DNA of 64,000 nt from Tethya wilhelma (Eukaryota > Porifera > Demospongiae > Tethyida > Tethyidae): assembly GCA_964030475.1 (NCBI GenBank), contig CAXIPT010000001.1, positions 11,809,823 through 11,873,822 of the forward strand. Reading direction: 5' to 3'. Position numbers and translations under genes: made by a program. Below the pieces are notes generated by a model, which worked only from the letters and a program-made list of their open reading frames with translations, searched no databases and had not been told where the DNA came from. Shown here in pieces: positions 22,501-36,600 of this stretch; within the stretch, counting starts at the first letter, position 1, and each line of letters starts with the position of its first letter.

Positions 22501-25132
22501 AATTTAGCTATTTAAAATAGTGGCATACCCAGCATTGTGCCCAGAGTGCTCAAGCCCCCTCACTGGCTCAGAAAAATAATGATGTCATTGCTTAGCCAGC
22601 ATGGTGCCATTTCTGGTGTGATTGAATTAATAACTATTGATAATTTTACTTCTGTGACCCAAAAGTGAGTGTGGCTACCTAAAATTTTCAGCTGCTTCAT
22701 GCATGCTCGCATTGTATTTGCACATGCACATTAGTGAAATCCTGGATAAGCCCTTTGTTAAAAATTCTTGTCCATCGAAACTAATCCTTTATATAAATGG
22801 TAGACTTGGGTTACTAGGTACATGTACACTTCATTATTTAGTGCACATTCACTATATTAGGTGCATACTGTCTTCTTATACTTACCTTTGATAACAGGTG
22901 CAAATTTTATAAACTGGATGTTCCCGTAGTTTTCTAAGCATGAAAGCCATGAAGTATGCTTTCTTTCAGTACTTGGCCTTCCATTTAACTTAGAAAAGGC
23001 AGCTTCTCACCACTTCTCAAGCTCTAGCCATGCACGCTAGCGCAATCGATTTTTGCTTGATGAACTCATTTGTTTGGAGGTGTGGTCATATGTTATAGCC
23101 CTCGTTATTATGTGCACCTTGTTAGCTCATACTTTTTCACTAATATCCTTATAAGTGCATGCACTTAATAACCTGAGTCTACAGTTACTACAGGAGTGAT
23201 ACTAAGCCAGAATTATGGCTTGGGCGTTACGAAAGGTCTAGGGTCTGTGCCAGACTCTTTTTTCACGTGTGTGTATGGTATGCATGGAAACGGTCTGGAT
23301 TTGCCGGACTATGTGTCGCACAGCTCATCTGCCAAACTTAAAATGCCAAAATCTTTGACTAGAGACAACTGGAAATTTGACATTGTAAAACTTTCCTGCT
23401 ATAAGGTAATATTATTAAAGCAAGTCAAGCTAGTTTCAAGTTAGACCCATAATTACAATACTTCTGAAGTGAAAAAGGTAAACTTTCTCCTTCTGTCAAA
23501 TGCAAACCCAATCCAAAGTAGCTGTAGTGCAATTCATGTGTGCATGTATTAGCTGACATGTAGCTGTTTGCATTACATAATTATAACAAATTGTTAAATT
23601 CGTTTTTCAGGAGCCCCCAGATTTGACAAAGGTCTTTCAGTCTGAATTCACACAGATAAGGAAGTCTGAATTTAATCCTGAAACACATCCAGCTGTGGTT
23701 GAATTTAGAAAAAGAATGGAAGAGGCTCGCTGTGACTCTGATAGTGAGGAGGAGGTCATGAACAATGGTGATGATGAGGATATTGTTCTTGGTCAAGTAA
23801 AAAAATCCTTGTATTGTCCTCTGACTAAGAAGTTTCTGGATGATCCTGTGACCAGTATTCACTGTCAGCATTCTTATTCTAGAATTGCTATTATGGAGCA
23901 TATTAAAAAAAGGTTTGCTGGTGAACTATCAATAATCATCATGCTGCAGTAGATATATAGTAGGGGATTGAACTAGCTTGGTGGGGGTCATCAAAATTGT
24001 ATAGGTTTAGCTAGTGCAATGATTTAATTATAATCTATAATTTTGCAACTTGAAAGTAAGGATGGGAAGCCCATTTTTTCCAAAATTTTGATTTTTTTTT
24101 TGTATACTCAGCATTTTCTGCTATATATGACCTTGTTTGTCCCCCCTGATGCTGCAGCATAATATTATATGGTTGAGAAATACTGTGCATTTTGTATGTG
24201 TTGGAGTGTTTTGATAAACACCAGAGTTTCCAACATACAAACACTAGTGTTATGTTATCCTTTGAGTGTTATATATTAGAGAAGAATCAGGTCCCGTAGG
24301 TCCTGCAATTTATACAGTAAAGTGGGAGAGGTGTGCGTAGCACGTGCAGAGGATTATGGTAGTTTTATTCGTGTATCTCTATTAATATTATCTATAAAGA
24401 ACGGCAGCTCTTGAGGCAAAATTGAGGGTACTTTTGCTCATTATAATCGAGATTATCTTGAAATTTGATGTGTAGAATCTTACAAAACACTTTATTTTCT
24501 GAGATCTGAGGGTTTGTGTAGCATTGCTTGGCCTGAACAATTAAGGAATGAGTTGACTTACACTTAAGCTAAAGCAAATTGAATATCAGCTGCACGGTGT
24601 GAATTTCGGAAATTTAGAAATGGTTTATACAGTAAGTATCTAATGAGCGCTTGCGGCCAGGTCGTGTGCACGCATCTACTCAAGTGGGCGGGGTAACGGG
24701 TGGACCTTGGAGCATGAAAATAAATTTGCAAAAACTTTGAAGATAGCAAAACGGTGAATTTACGGTATAATTATTTTATCTTGGTATATGCCACATTTGA
24801 AGACTAGAGCTACTTTTTTTGAGATAGAGAGTGAACAAACACACAGACAGACATATATACAAAGCGACGTTTGCATGCGCACCGAGGGTTAAGAACCACC
24901 TTGATATTGAAGTTCTAGCTGGTCTCAGTCATTTATTTGATGCTTTTATTGTCAAACTAACAGTGGTGGTTATGTTTAATTTTATTGCAGACCAAAGTGT
25001 CCGGTTTGTAATGTATCACTCAAGGAATGTGATTTGGAAAAGGATAGTAAGCTAGAGAGGCAGGTACGAAAGGAAAAGAAACAGCAAGCTAGAAAAAACA
25101 ATGAAACCAAGCAAGCTGTTGTTAAGCTATGA
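16577..25132 (+). CDS. NSMCE2: NSMCE2 (MMS21/NSE2), SMC5/6 complex SUMO E3 ligase
   Basis: Four exons joined with consistent phase: 16577-16699, 21762-21902, 23611-23912 and 24991-25132, all GT-AG, giving 235 aa (vertebrate NSMCE2 is about 250). The C-terminal SP-RING (zf-Nse) spans about residues 155-197: YCPLTKKFLDDPVTSIHCQH, then, across the last intron, RPKCPVCNVSLKECDLEKDS. The Zn ligands expected of the family are present (Cys of SIHC, His of CQH, and the Cys pair of KCPVC). The N-terminal half is helical, as expected for the arm that docks on SMC5. The protein ligates SUMO to chromatin proteins and supports DNA repair and replication restart. An acidic spacer (DSDSEEEV) precedes the RING. 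The 3' end converges on the SH3 adaptor gene 532 bases away. Intron 1 is 5 kb and contains MITEs. Confidence 0.92.
17431..17676. mobile_element. MITE in NSMCE2 intron 1
   Basis: A 246-bp element with near-perfect terminal inverted repeats: ttaaagtccatctggtttga at the left and the reverse complement at 17644-17676. The left TIR is about 30 bp, extending through gagaatgccgg. The outermost bases are ttaa, consistent with a TTAA target. No coding. Confidence 0.85.
17677..21761. other. Rest of NSMCE2 intron 1: dispersed repeats, no exon seen
   Basis: I see no additional exon. A poly-C run (about 17271-17281) precedes the MITE. Pieces around 19150-19500 recur near 51580-51770 (shared text around actgtgtcactataa and aaaatgtgtga), and 20640-20800 matches, inverted, a dispersed family at 40919-41010, 42565-42660, 50905-51050 and 63680-63755. 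Words such as cctcattcccacat...ggctcccctt (about 20331-20360) belong to another interspersed family. Confidence 0.5.
22157..22366. mobile_element. MITE of the taccgtatagc family (diverged), NSMCE2 intron 2
   Basis: Inverted ends of the type gctgtatattggttaaattt and aaatttacctgctgtacag, with subterminal ttggcg/cgccaa words repeated inwards. The tip is diverged from the family consensus but the layout is the same. Confidence 0.55.
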
Positions 25133-25664
25133 ACACATTTCTATTGTTCTTGGTTTCAGGATGAAAGTTAAAACTATAATTATGTACTGTATTCCCATTA
25201 TAATATCTCTCACATGACAAACTATAGTATAATTATCTACTCTGCTATGTAAGGGCATAATTATATGGTTAGTATTGTAGCTGATTGTATAGATAAACAT
25301 TACTAATCATTTTGTCTTTCACTTATTATATTATTAGTTACTTTCATTCTATTCTCATTGTTCAACTTGTACATTTAATACATTAATTCTAAAGAAAATC
25401 AAATTGTCTATTATACATCAAAAAGAAAATTAATTTTAAAGTATGTTTGATTCTTTCTTCAATGCTAACTAACTAATTCCACTATTGTAACAAACAAAAT
25501 TAATTATAGCTTAATCGGGTAGAAATAAACTAACCTAGTAGTTAAATAATAATATAGTTTTAATTATAATATAGTCAGTATTAAAAATACTGCATATGAT
25601 AATGTATGTAGCCCATTACATGTATAAAATTAATAATACATTCTTGCATGCATGCATGTGTGCT
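25133..25664. other. Convergent 3' intergenic region, AT-rich
   Basis: 532 bases between the stop codons of NSMCE2 (+) and the SH3 adaptor (-). Very AT-rich, no coding. It should hold both 3' UTRs and polyadenylation sites; an aataaa word lies near 25525 on the plus strand. Confidence 0.5.
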
Positions 25665-28600
25665 CTATAGGTGAGTTCGTATTAATGGTGTGGGGATACC
25701 TTTATATTTGTTGAGAGGTTCTTCTTGTTCATGTTGAATTCTCCTAACAGGTACATTTTTTGGAGGAGGGATAGGTTTTTTCTGTTTCTTTTTGGGGTTG
25801 GCACCACTTGGAGTTTCCAAAGATGTCTTCCCATATGCATCAAACTGAGTTCTATGAGTTTCATCTCGGTAGACATTTCTGGGTGGAACTTGGTGCTTCA
25901 TGAGCTGCCTGTTTGTTGGCATACTAGTAGTTTGAGGGCATAAAGGTGGATCTTTGTCATGAAAGTGATCTCCACTGTTCGAAGGAATTTGTTTGATTTG
26001 TCTTAAAGGATTAGGTCGTACCAGCTCTTTTGGTAGTTGAGGCAAGTCGTACAGGTGATCTTCAATTACTTCCATATCTGATAACTGGTCAGCAGTTCTG
26101 CAAAATACTTGATTTGTTTGGGAAACTTCTACATTCATATCTTCATAGTCACTTTCATTGCTGCTCTCATCTGCAATAGTTGCAGTATGCACAACTGGCT
26201 TGGTTCTCTTTGGAGGAATAGGTAAAGGTTTCTTTTTCAGTTTGGGATTAATAGGTAGTGGTTTAGTTTCTGCTTGTGATGTAATATCCTGAAAAGGTTG
26301 GTCAGTACTATTTGTAAATTATGATTGATGTTACCAAGAGTATAACAGTAACAGAGCTCGAGAGTGTCCAACATCAGCATAGTTTCTAATCTCCAAAAGT
26401 TTAACTAGGCCCAATGCTGATTACATGTAAGTTTTATAAAGTCAGCATGCAGAGAGTGTATGCAATAGCTTTCAAGTCACCTTACTAATTGATCTGCAGT
26501 TGTGTAGAGAGGGATCGATTACACCTCTCTTGTAACTGGCCTCGACACCAAGCTGTTAATTACCTAGTAACATGGCTCTTTTATGACTAGGAACAAGGCT
26601 AATTCAAGGTATAAGTGTAGACTCAGTGTACAATCAAGTTCAGGCAACACAAAGGTAGAGGCATAATCTCCACAACTGCAGATCAATAATATTATATTTA
26701 TTACAGGACATTGTCACTAGTGATCAATACTTGGCAGGTTCAAAGATCAACTCATGAAGACAGGTGACATAAAATTCTGTCACCCTACCAGATTGGGCAC
26801 CCCTATGTCACAACATAGATAATAGAGACTACGTCACAAGGAAATACCATATAGCCGGAAATATTGACGGTCAAAAAATTTGACGGTTTGCTCCGCAGAA
26901 CGTAAAATCAAAATATCGACGAATTTAAATTTGACGATTTGCGCGTGCGCACAATACATTCATATACGGTGCCCAAAATATTGGCAGATTTAAATTTGAC
27001 GATTTGGACTTTGACCGTCAAACCGTCAAATTAAAATCCCCATCAATATTTCTGGCTATACGGTAGTCACCCTCTCACTATACATGTAGATTAATTGATC
27101 TCATGGCCCAATGACTGACTGTAGGTATAACGTCAACTTCATGATTTCCCTCCAACCAAATGAGCTCTTATATACATAGACTTAAACCTAAGAATTTTAA
27201 CTTCTAGATATTACACAAACCTGTTGAGAAGAATGCAAGATTTGAAAGTCAATTTCAAGCTGGCTATGATAAGGGTGGCACTGTGCATGACTGTACAATG
27301 TCACTATGATAAGACATAATGATTGTCAATAATTTTTATACTTGATGCATGCCCTGCCCAAAATTTTCAACATAGCTGTGAGATCAGTTACTTGGGTGAC
27401 TATTTTTACATGTCACTGGACATTGGCGACTGGTACTTATTATATGTGCAAAAGGTCAAATTAGAAATTGGACAAAGGTGATTAGTGCAAAGTGAGGTGA
27501 AAGGTCAAAACATTTGTGATCTAACATTGGCATAATAATTAAGGCACAACCTCCAGGGCCACCGTACATACAGTACTATACTGATGTTAGCCATGCATTG
27601 ACACTCTCGCTGTTACTACCGTATAGTGGGAAAGTTCAGGGTTTAGCTTTCGTGGTTTTCCCGGATCACAATTCATCTGCAAAAGTTTTTATCTGCAAAA
27701 TTCACCAAAATGTATAATATACATATGGAGATTGGCAGCTCATCCACGAAAGTTAACACACAAAAACGAGAGACATCCATGAAAGTTTGACACTATGAAA
27801 CCTTTCTGCTATAATAATGGTTTACTCTTGCCAATATCCATACCATAGAATACCAGTACCATAGTTTGCATACATCAATAATATAATAACAATCAAGCAA
27901 TACCTGACTTGGCTGGTTGAAGACCTTCACTTTAGTGATACCAGGAGATGAATTTGGAGAAGGTTTCTTCCATGTCCTTTGGGCTGGTTGTAGAACCTTG
28001 TGATCTGATAGCTTCTTCACTGTATGTGCACTAGGTTGGTGTAGATCCTCGTCAATGACACCCATCAAGTGTACATCATCACTCCAATCATTACCCTCAT
28101 CAAAGACATTATCAAAGTATGGCAGCGGGTGCTTTGCCATTCCCTTTCTCACATTTACTTCAGGCTAAATAAAATTTATAATAATAATATTAACTAATAA
28201 TATTATATCTAATTAAATGTTGTATAGGTTTAAACTGCTACAGTAAATTGTCTGCATGTTTATTGCTTGGAATACAAAAATACTATATACCGTATAGCAC
28301 AAAAATTTGGCGGATTTTAATATTGGCGGATTGGCGGTTTGGTAAGGATTGCCAATATTAAATTTGCCAAACACTCATTTTTGCGCATGCACATATATTG
28401 ATGCGAGCGCAAACGCCAAAATAAAATCTGCAAATCATGAAATTTTTGACAATCCACCAAATTTTATTCCCGCCAATATTTTGTGCTATACGGTAGTATA
28501 CAGTATTCAAGGAAAATCAACCTATACCTAATCTCAAAAAATCCTCAGCTATACAAAATAATTATAGCAATTGAGTACAATGCAAATATAAACAGGATTT

Positions 28601-31600
28601 TATCTAAAGAAATTAAATTATAAATTTCATTAATTTGTCTCATACAGTAACAGTCTTTGTTCTTTCCCTCCAAAAGTAGATCAAAATTAATATTAACCAA
28701 TAATTTTTGCATAGACAAGTGATTACACATACAGGTCCTGATGCAGTCTCTAGTGTGGACATTGTACTAGTTTATCATAATATTTATATCTCTTTTAAAG
28801 TTGTTTTTAACCCAAATATTACAGAAATGGTCGATTTCAGTTCTGAATATTTTGCTTGCACGCATGCCAACTAACAAACTTAAGAATGGTAAAAGAGCTT
28901 CTTGTATTATTTGCGTGGTTATGAATACAAGGTTTTGGTTGTATATACACATAGATAAATATAAACATGCTTTAATTTTGTGATGGCCTGTAGCCATTAA
29001 AAATATTACAGACATTCACATACAAATTAATTAAGTCACTATAATTTTTACCAATTTCCTCAAAATTAATTTTTCTATGCTTAGCTTTCAAGCTGTAAGT
29101 ACGCATTAAGTATAATTAATGTATCTGCAAACAAAAAATTATTAATGCCAAGTATATTAATATTGAGTATATATGCCAGTTTGGAACCATGCAGAATGTC
29201 AGGCTGCTGGTATACCTACACACTGTAGGTTTAGAGAAATGGCAAAATTTACTGCTTCAGAACACGGGACAAGTTAGCAAAAAGAAAGAAGCAAGCATAT
29301 AGTATTATGAGTCCTAAAAGTGTTGCCAATGTATAAGTAATTGTTGGAATTGAGAGCACGCATCAAAAAGCACCAGTTGTGATTCATTCATATTTATTGT
29401 CTTCTAGCCTAGCAGTACTTAGCAGAAAGTTGGTGCAAATTTTTTGAACCTGGGAATGAGGCAAAGGCAAGATTAGCATGTGGTCTTAATTTCAATAATT
29501 GCTTATGTAACACTCTAAGACTTGGGACTCATAATATTATATGCTTGATTTTCTTCTTGCTTGTTTTCAACATCGGTTTTTTTCAAGCGTTCTGAAGCAG
29601 CAAGTCCAGCTATTTCTCTAAACCTACTGTGTGTTATCAATTAGTTAAATAAAATGGACAATCACAACTGATGTAAGCTGATATTCCAACTTCATGGACT
29701 AGAACATTTTTTCTAGAGCTAGGAACAAATAGGTTGACAAAAGGACTACCATAATCATAGTTACTTACTCTGGAATCACATGGAAGAATATCACTATCAG
29801 ACTTTGTTCCTGTTAAGCATTCTTGCTCAATTTTAAATTTTGGCTGGTGATGGCTAGGTGGATCACTGTCATTGAACTGTCAATATAATTTTTATTACAG
29901 AAGATTAATCTGTGCACATGATCAATTTTGACATGCATTATTGGAAGAACTTATATCATTGATCACTAATTGTAGAGGATTCATCCATGGGCTGAGACTG
30001 ATAGAATACATAGAAATAGTAATAATAATTATACTATAATGGGAAAGCTATGTTAATGAAATAAATCTAACGTGATGGCTTTGATCAAACAGTTTGCATT
30101 ATATTATATTATGATTAACTTTACTGGATGAGTATTCTTCCTGGATAACATTTTTGTGGATGATCATGTTCCATGCACCCACAAAGTTTTTATCCCTTAA
30201 AATACTCTTTTACCTAATACTAACAATTTGTGTACCATATGCTAAAACTAATACCTACTATTAATTTTTTCTTTCTTCTATGATGTGGTGTGATTATGGA
30301 ATAGACCACCTAGCGATATTGTCTCTGCTGATAGAGTCAAAAGTCAATTGCTGCAGCATTTATGTAATCATGGTGCGTAATGCTAACTTGTATTATTTCA
30401 GTTGTTGTATTGTAATATATCCCACGTAGTCATTACTTAGTCTTTATTAACCTTTTAATACACTATACACCCTATTACCAGCTGCTATTTGTGTACCTAT
30501 GCTGTTTAGCAAAATTATTTTAAATAAAAAAATATTTATGAAGAGTGTGTGACACTGTTTACTATACAATCCAATTAATTTGATGAAAGCCATCAGTGGA
30601 AGTTTACTCCATGTGAAACTTATAATAATTATACTATGTTTGTGTAAAAGTATGTTACAGAGTACACAGTTACGGAATATTGTCCTGCACAGATTGTACT
30701 TTATGAACTATTATACATATAATTCACTTACAAATAGATCAACATTTGCATATTGATGTCTTGGTGGACGTTTAAGTTCATCACTAGTTATGTTTTGGCC
30801 TCCGAGAGTATTAGATTGTTCACTGGAGTCAATAGCATTAACTGTAGAGTGACTTCGCTCTCTCTGTTGGCATAATAATTGTAGCATGAGAACATGATTC
30901 AAAGGGTCAAATCTAACCTTAATCTGTCTCACACGACGGACACATTTGGATGGAAAATATCCAGCTTTTCCATCACACACTCCATACCATTTTCCTGAAG
31001 GGACTGTATCAAGATTCTCACGATCTTTAGTCAGAACATAAACAACTTGGTCTACCTAAAATAATTATACAGCAGTAAAAATTTCAAAAAACGATAAGTA
31101 GTATAGGAATGTGCAGTGTGGTAAAACTATATGCAGTTGGTAATCTGTCAGCAAGAGCCTCTGAGCGACTTTGAAGGTCTAATTTTGTTTAACTAGATTT
31201 TTATAGTGATCAACATTTTGTATTGTGACAATGGGACAGTCGACCCATTCCTACTAAATATACTACCATACGTACATGATAGAGGATGTTTGTCGATCCC
31301 TTTGTATCAGGATACTTGCACAAATTAATATTAAAATTTTGATTAATTTCAAATCTCTTACCGAAAGGGGTAGATCTTTAGGATGCTTTGAATTGTAACC
31401 TTGTATCACCTTGCAAATGCACTTTGCATTCTTTATTAGACGCTGAATATCATGCTCCTGAGCCTCTTCATTCACTGATTTATGAATATCCATGTCAGAA
31501 TGAGAATACTGGACATCTAGATTACTTTTGGGGCAGTCATTTGTTGCATTACGTTGTGGTACACCTGTAATACAAACATAAAAATTTAAGACTGGTATAT

Positions 31601-33647
31601 TTTACCTGACAACTCCATACGTTTTGCTGGAATGGTCTTCATTGAATGTGGTTGTTTGCTGTGACGCTACAAGAACAATAGCAAATTATAGCATATTTTT
31701 CAAGCCTAATAATATAGTGATTGTGCTAAACATAAATTTTGATCATTGCTAATGGTGAGCATGTGCCTCACAGAAATGCTGTATAATATTATTATAAGTC
31801 CATGATGAGTTTTGAATCCATGATCGTTCAATGGAACAGTAGTTAAATCATTACAGTCCAATGCAGTGTAGATCTCATACATGACATGGTATGCAGGCTT
31901 TGAGATGCTTACAACCCACTTTTACACACTGAAATTTGTTACAATTAAGCAACAGTTTATAAATCAAGAGAAATAACAGAGCGGTATACAATGGTGAAAA
32001 TTGTTCTCTTTCTTGTGATTTATAGTTGGTTCTGCTAGCCTCGATCCCAGGCTCACACCATTGACCTTACACTCATGGTAAGGAAGGAGAGAGCAAGAGT
32101 CTGGTCGGAAATATCACATGAATGACGTGGGGATAGACACTAGGGTAGACACGTCCTTTGACCTCTGCATACTGCAGCGAGTCTGAACTAACGCTGCTAC
32201 TGTTCATGATTAATTTAAACTACCCAAACTATGAAAATAAGCAACGTAAGAACAGTAGAATTACCAACTCTTGTGTTGTTTCTGGTAGGTGGTTGTAAAA
32301 TGGCACGATCGCGGCAGAGGTCAAAGGTCACATCTACCTTCGTGTCACCAATGACAAAATTCACCTGATATTTCTGACCAGGCTCTCTCCGGAGCTCCTT
32401 CCTTATACCGTGAGTGTAAGGTCAAAGGTGAGAGCATGTGATCGAGGCTTGGAACTGCAGATCTCTAATTGTTGGATAATGGCCCATGCTGTTAAAGCTA
32501 TTTCTGATCTTCAACATTGCTCCAAAATTATCAAAACATGGGTGGACAGTTCAATACATCCTGAATATCCATTGCATAGAGTAAATAATTGCCAGGTTGC
32601 TTGAATTGATGGAAGTAGTGAGTTATGTAAAATGGTTATATTATAATCATGCAACTATTTCTGCTTTGGAGGGAAATTCAACTTGTAACTTGAAATTTGA
32701 AATAGAAATTTTGTAGCTATCAATACAGTTTAGTGATGGTATTTGAGCCAAAATATGTTTTCAGCAAATTATGACCATTCAGGCTAGCTCTTGTGACACT
32801 AAAATTGACACCTTTCATGATCACCTCCACTATTTTACAATGTAAGATAGTATACATGTAAGCCTGATCAAATAGAGTCTAGTAATTAACCAAGGTTGAA
32901 CACCTGAATTTTGAAACATCCAGATGGCATGTAGTTTGTAAAGTGTGAGTAAAGCTATTTACAGTTGCTATTCAGTATAGCCATGGACTACACTTATGCA
33001 TTGGCAAGATCTGAAAATGGCAAAAACCATATAAGCCTTATAAATAAACCACCTTTATTGCAAATTGTTGATATCAACTAATTATAACTGAAATTATGTA
33101 CAGTGAGGCAATACCTTGTGAAGTTCATATGCCTGTTTTTCCATTGATGATAGCTCGAATTCTCGTGCAAATTCTTCCAATGTCATTTTTGCCCATTTTT
33201 TATCTGCTTGGATAATCAATTCTTGAAACAGACTTATACTTTGTTACTTAGTTAACTTACTTGGAAATATTATGTCCTGAAGAGTGCTACTAGATTGAGG
33301 TGTGCAGCTTCCAACCAACATAGCCATCACCCTATCTACATGAGGATCCTGTGCAATAAGAAGAAAGACTATTTACTATGTGTTAGAGTCATGAGCGTAC
33401 ATTACTGCTACTGATGGTGCTGTTCCCAGGTGCCTTCTACTTGCTGATCTTTACTAGTGTGTTTTTAGGAAATATTGCACAGCTTGTCAAGCTGATCAAC
33501 AAGACTAAAAATTTAAAAAAATGTTGCCTTCATATCTCTTTTTGTATTCAGTTACTGAATAAAAACAAACTACAATACAACGAATTAATTAAGTAGGAGA
33601 GACCTTATCCTCATCAAATTCTTTTGTAGTTATTGAATGAAGATATA

Positions 33648-33680
<33 letters not shown>

Positions 33681-36600
33681 GCAAACATCAAGCTCGCCCC
33701 ACATTTGTGAGTAGGTCCGCTCTGCTGGTATTTTCTGGTTTATCGTTGTTGTATGCTTGATTGGGGGAGCTGGAGTGAGCCCCACACCAGTGTAATCAAC
33801 GGCGAAATTTTCTATATATATATTATATGTTATATATTATATAGTCTGGCGTACGTCCTCTTTTTAAATGTAGGTTATGTTTATGACGATCATTGCCCAT
33901 TCAGCTTTACAGTACATGCGCGTAGGTCCATGTGTTCATCATGATTTTGCACACTTCAGAGATCAGAGAAGTTTGATCTGTGAGTCAGTGAATGAGAAAG
34001 CTGCTGCTTGAGCTGAAAAGAAAGTAAACTTAAATGCTTGCCGAGTTGGTTGGCTTTATTTAAGTAAAAGACTCAAAACTGAGCCAATGACCAGAGAGAC
34101 CAAAATTAGAGGGGCTGCATGAAGACTACTCGCACAGCTGAGTAGAGAAAAGAGGCAAAAAAGAACAGGTATATGATAATACTGCTAGCACATACACCTG
34201 TCTGTCAGTTCTTGAACAACTAGCGATTGGATCGTGCTGCTCATGTATACATTTTCAAGTTTTAGTTCATTTGTTCAAGATTTTGATTATTCAGCTTTTA
34301 TATTTTTGTGTGTTGTATAACATCAATAACTATTGATGAAATTTAGATTATCTTAATCATTAAATTTACTACATAGTAATGATAATAGCTCGCCCCTTTG
34401 ATGTTTAAACATCGTCACTAGTAATCAAAGACTTTGAGCATGGATAATATAGTACTCAGGGCGTGGATAGGAAATGTGCAATATTCATGTGTAATAATAC
34501 GCGCGTTAAGACATTAATTGTAATAAATGGTTAATTTAGGAGCCCATTCTAACAGCTGCAATCTTGTGGTAAGTTTTGATATTCATTTGAAATGCAAGTA
34601 CATTAACTTAAACCTTGTTCTACAATTTCTTAGAAAAACGGAATCTCATTGTCATGGAATCACATCGAGTCACTATTTCTACAACATCTGAAATATTGCT
34701 CAAGTTCGTTACCTGGAGAGAATATCCAGCACAGGTAAGGAAAGGCTAGATCTACTGTGCAAGGCACCTCAAGAAAGTGGCTCCAAACGCCTTCCAAGCT
34801 GGAGAAATACGACTGACAAGTTGCTTTCGGGAAAGTTGATTTAGACATGCACGCACGCAGGTAACACCACTGGAGAGCTGCAAAGCTATCGAATTCCTTG
34901 CACTTTCCACAAGTAAACAAACCACAACCATAAAGATGACAGCTGCATATCATCAGCGGTTGGTAAGGTCTTAACATGGAGTATCACACTTGAGTATTGA
35001 GCGTTTCCTATCCACGCCCAGAGTACTACATTATTACGAGCCAAGCGAGGCTTTGTTTGGGTTGAATTGAGATTTTTGTGGACGACATGCAAACTGCAAT
35101 TGACAAGATACCCATGTAGTAGCCTAAGGCACAATCTCATGAAATAATGTATTAATTATAAATAATGTTGCTCAGGCTCGCACCTATCAATGTCATACAT
35201 TTTCCTAGTTATAATCTCAGATAGTATGACTTCCCCTGCTATATTATCTATGTTATTATGCACTATCAGTCACCAAGAGTTATAATCCAGAATTGGTTAC
35301 AAAAGCATTTTTCAAATTTGATAGAGGAAGTCTTTCACGTGCTTTTGGTATCGGTTTTGCATGTCTCTCTTCCAGTCACTAGATACAAGACAAAAAGCGC
35401 TGATATATAGCTATATTATAAAAGTCGTTACTTCTTGACTCATGAATTATTCATTAGCTACTTGGGAAATCAAATTGATGACCCTTACCACACAGTCAAG
35501 TGCACGTTATTTGAAATGTAGCTGTGCTGAGTCCAAAGGCCACGACTCCCATATACTCTGTACTTGCAGCTGCGACTGCGGTCAAGATCTTGACCATTGT
35601 AAATTTTCATTTTGATCCTTGACCAGCGCTAAAATTTAAGCTTAATCATTGACTGTAGATCTGGTATGATGTCATTTGGACGACCTTTACTAACTTCACC
35701 GTTCTGAAATTCATTTTGACCATTCTGAAATTTCAGTTTGACCGTTGACCAGCAATAAAATTTCGCTCAGAAAAAGGAAATAGAACAAACAAGAATAAAA
35801 AACATTGGAAATGTAATAAGAACATAGGAATGGCCAAAACGTAAAAAATCGACAAACAAGGAGCTAGGGCTATGAACATGACTGAGCCGGACACCAAGGG
35901 ATGAACTCGTCAGTCAATCAACTGACAACCATTCCTATCTTTTTGCCCACTTTTTACGTTTTGGCCATTCCTATATTCTTATTACATTTCTAATGTTTTT
36001 TATTCTTGTTCAGTATCATTAGAATTGTACCTGAAGAGCTAGGGTATAAGGAAGGGGATCAAGAGGTCCATACATATGGGGGTGCCATGGAGTGTTGGGA
36101 CGGGACTAACTTGGGTAATAAAGGCTATTTGTCTAAGTAACAGCGAGGTAATATAATTATAAATCTATTAAACTTACACAATTCTTTGTATATGTTAGAA
36201 CATGCCTACTAGGGCGTTATCGGAAATACACGAGGTAATATTGAGTAAACCCGAGGGCGGAGCCCGAGGGTTTACCAATATTACCGAGTGTATTTCAGAT
36301 AATGCCCGTCAGTAGGCATGTTCTAAAATGCTTGTATCCCAGCGCTTAGACTTGTCGCTAGTTTCTTACCACTTTTGAGCTGTTTGAGAGCAGTTTTGAC
36401 TTGAGCAAGAGTTTTAGTCAACTTCGGGTTTATACGCTAAAATTCACTCTTGAAACAGAGAAAAATATTATCTACGAGGAAAAGCAACACTAACACTGTC
36501 TTCTTGAAGTCTTCCGAAGTTTCTTTGAAGCGCTGGAGTATCTTTTTAGAGTCTTGAACAGCTCCCAGGGTAATATGAAGGGGAAAACCGAGGGAAATAT

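Noticed and set aside
23196..23444. 82-codon frame in NSMCE2 intron 2
   Set aside because: No acceptor/donor pair fits the NSMCE2 phase and no family resemblance; the exons on either side already join in frame without it.
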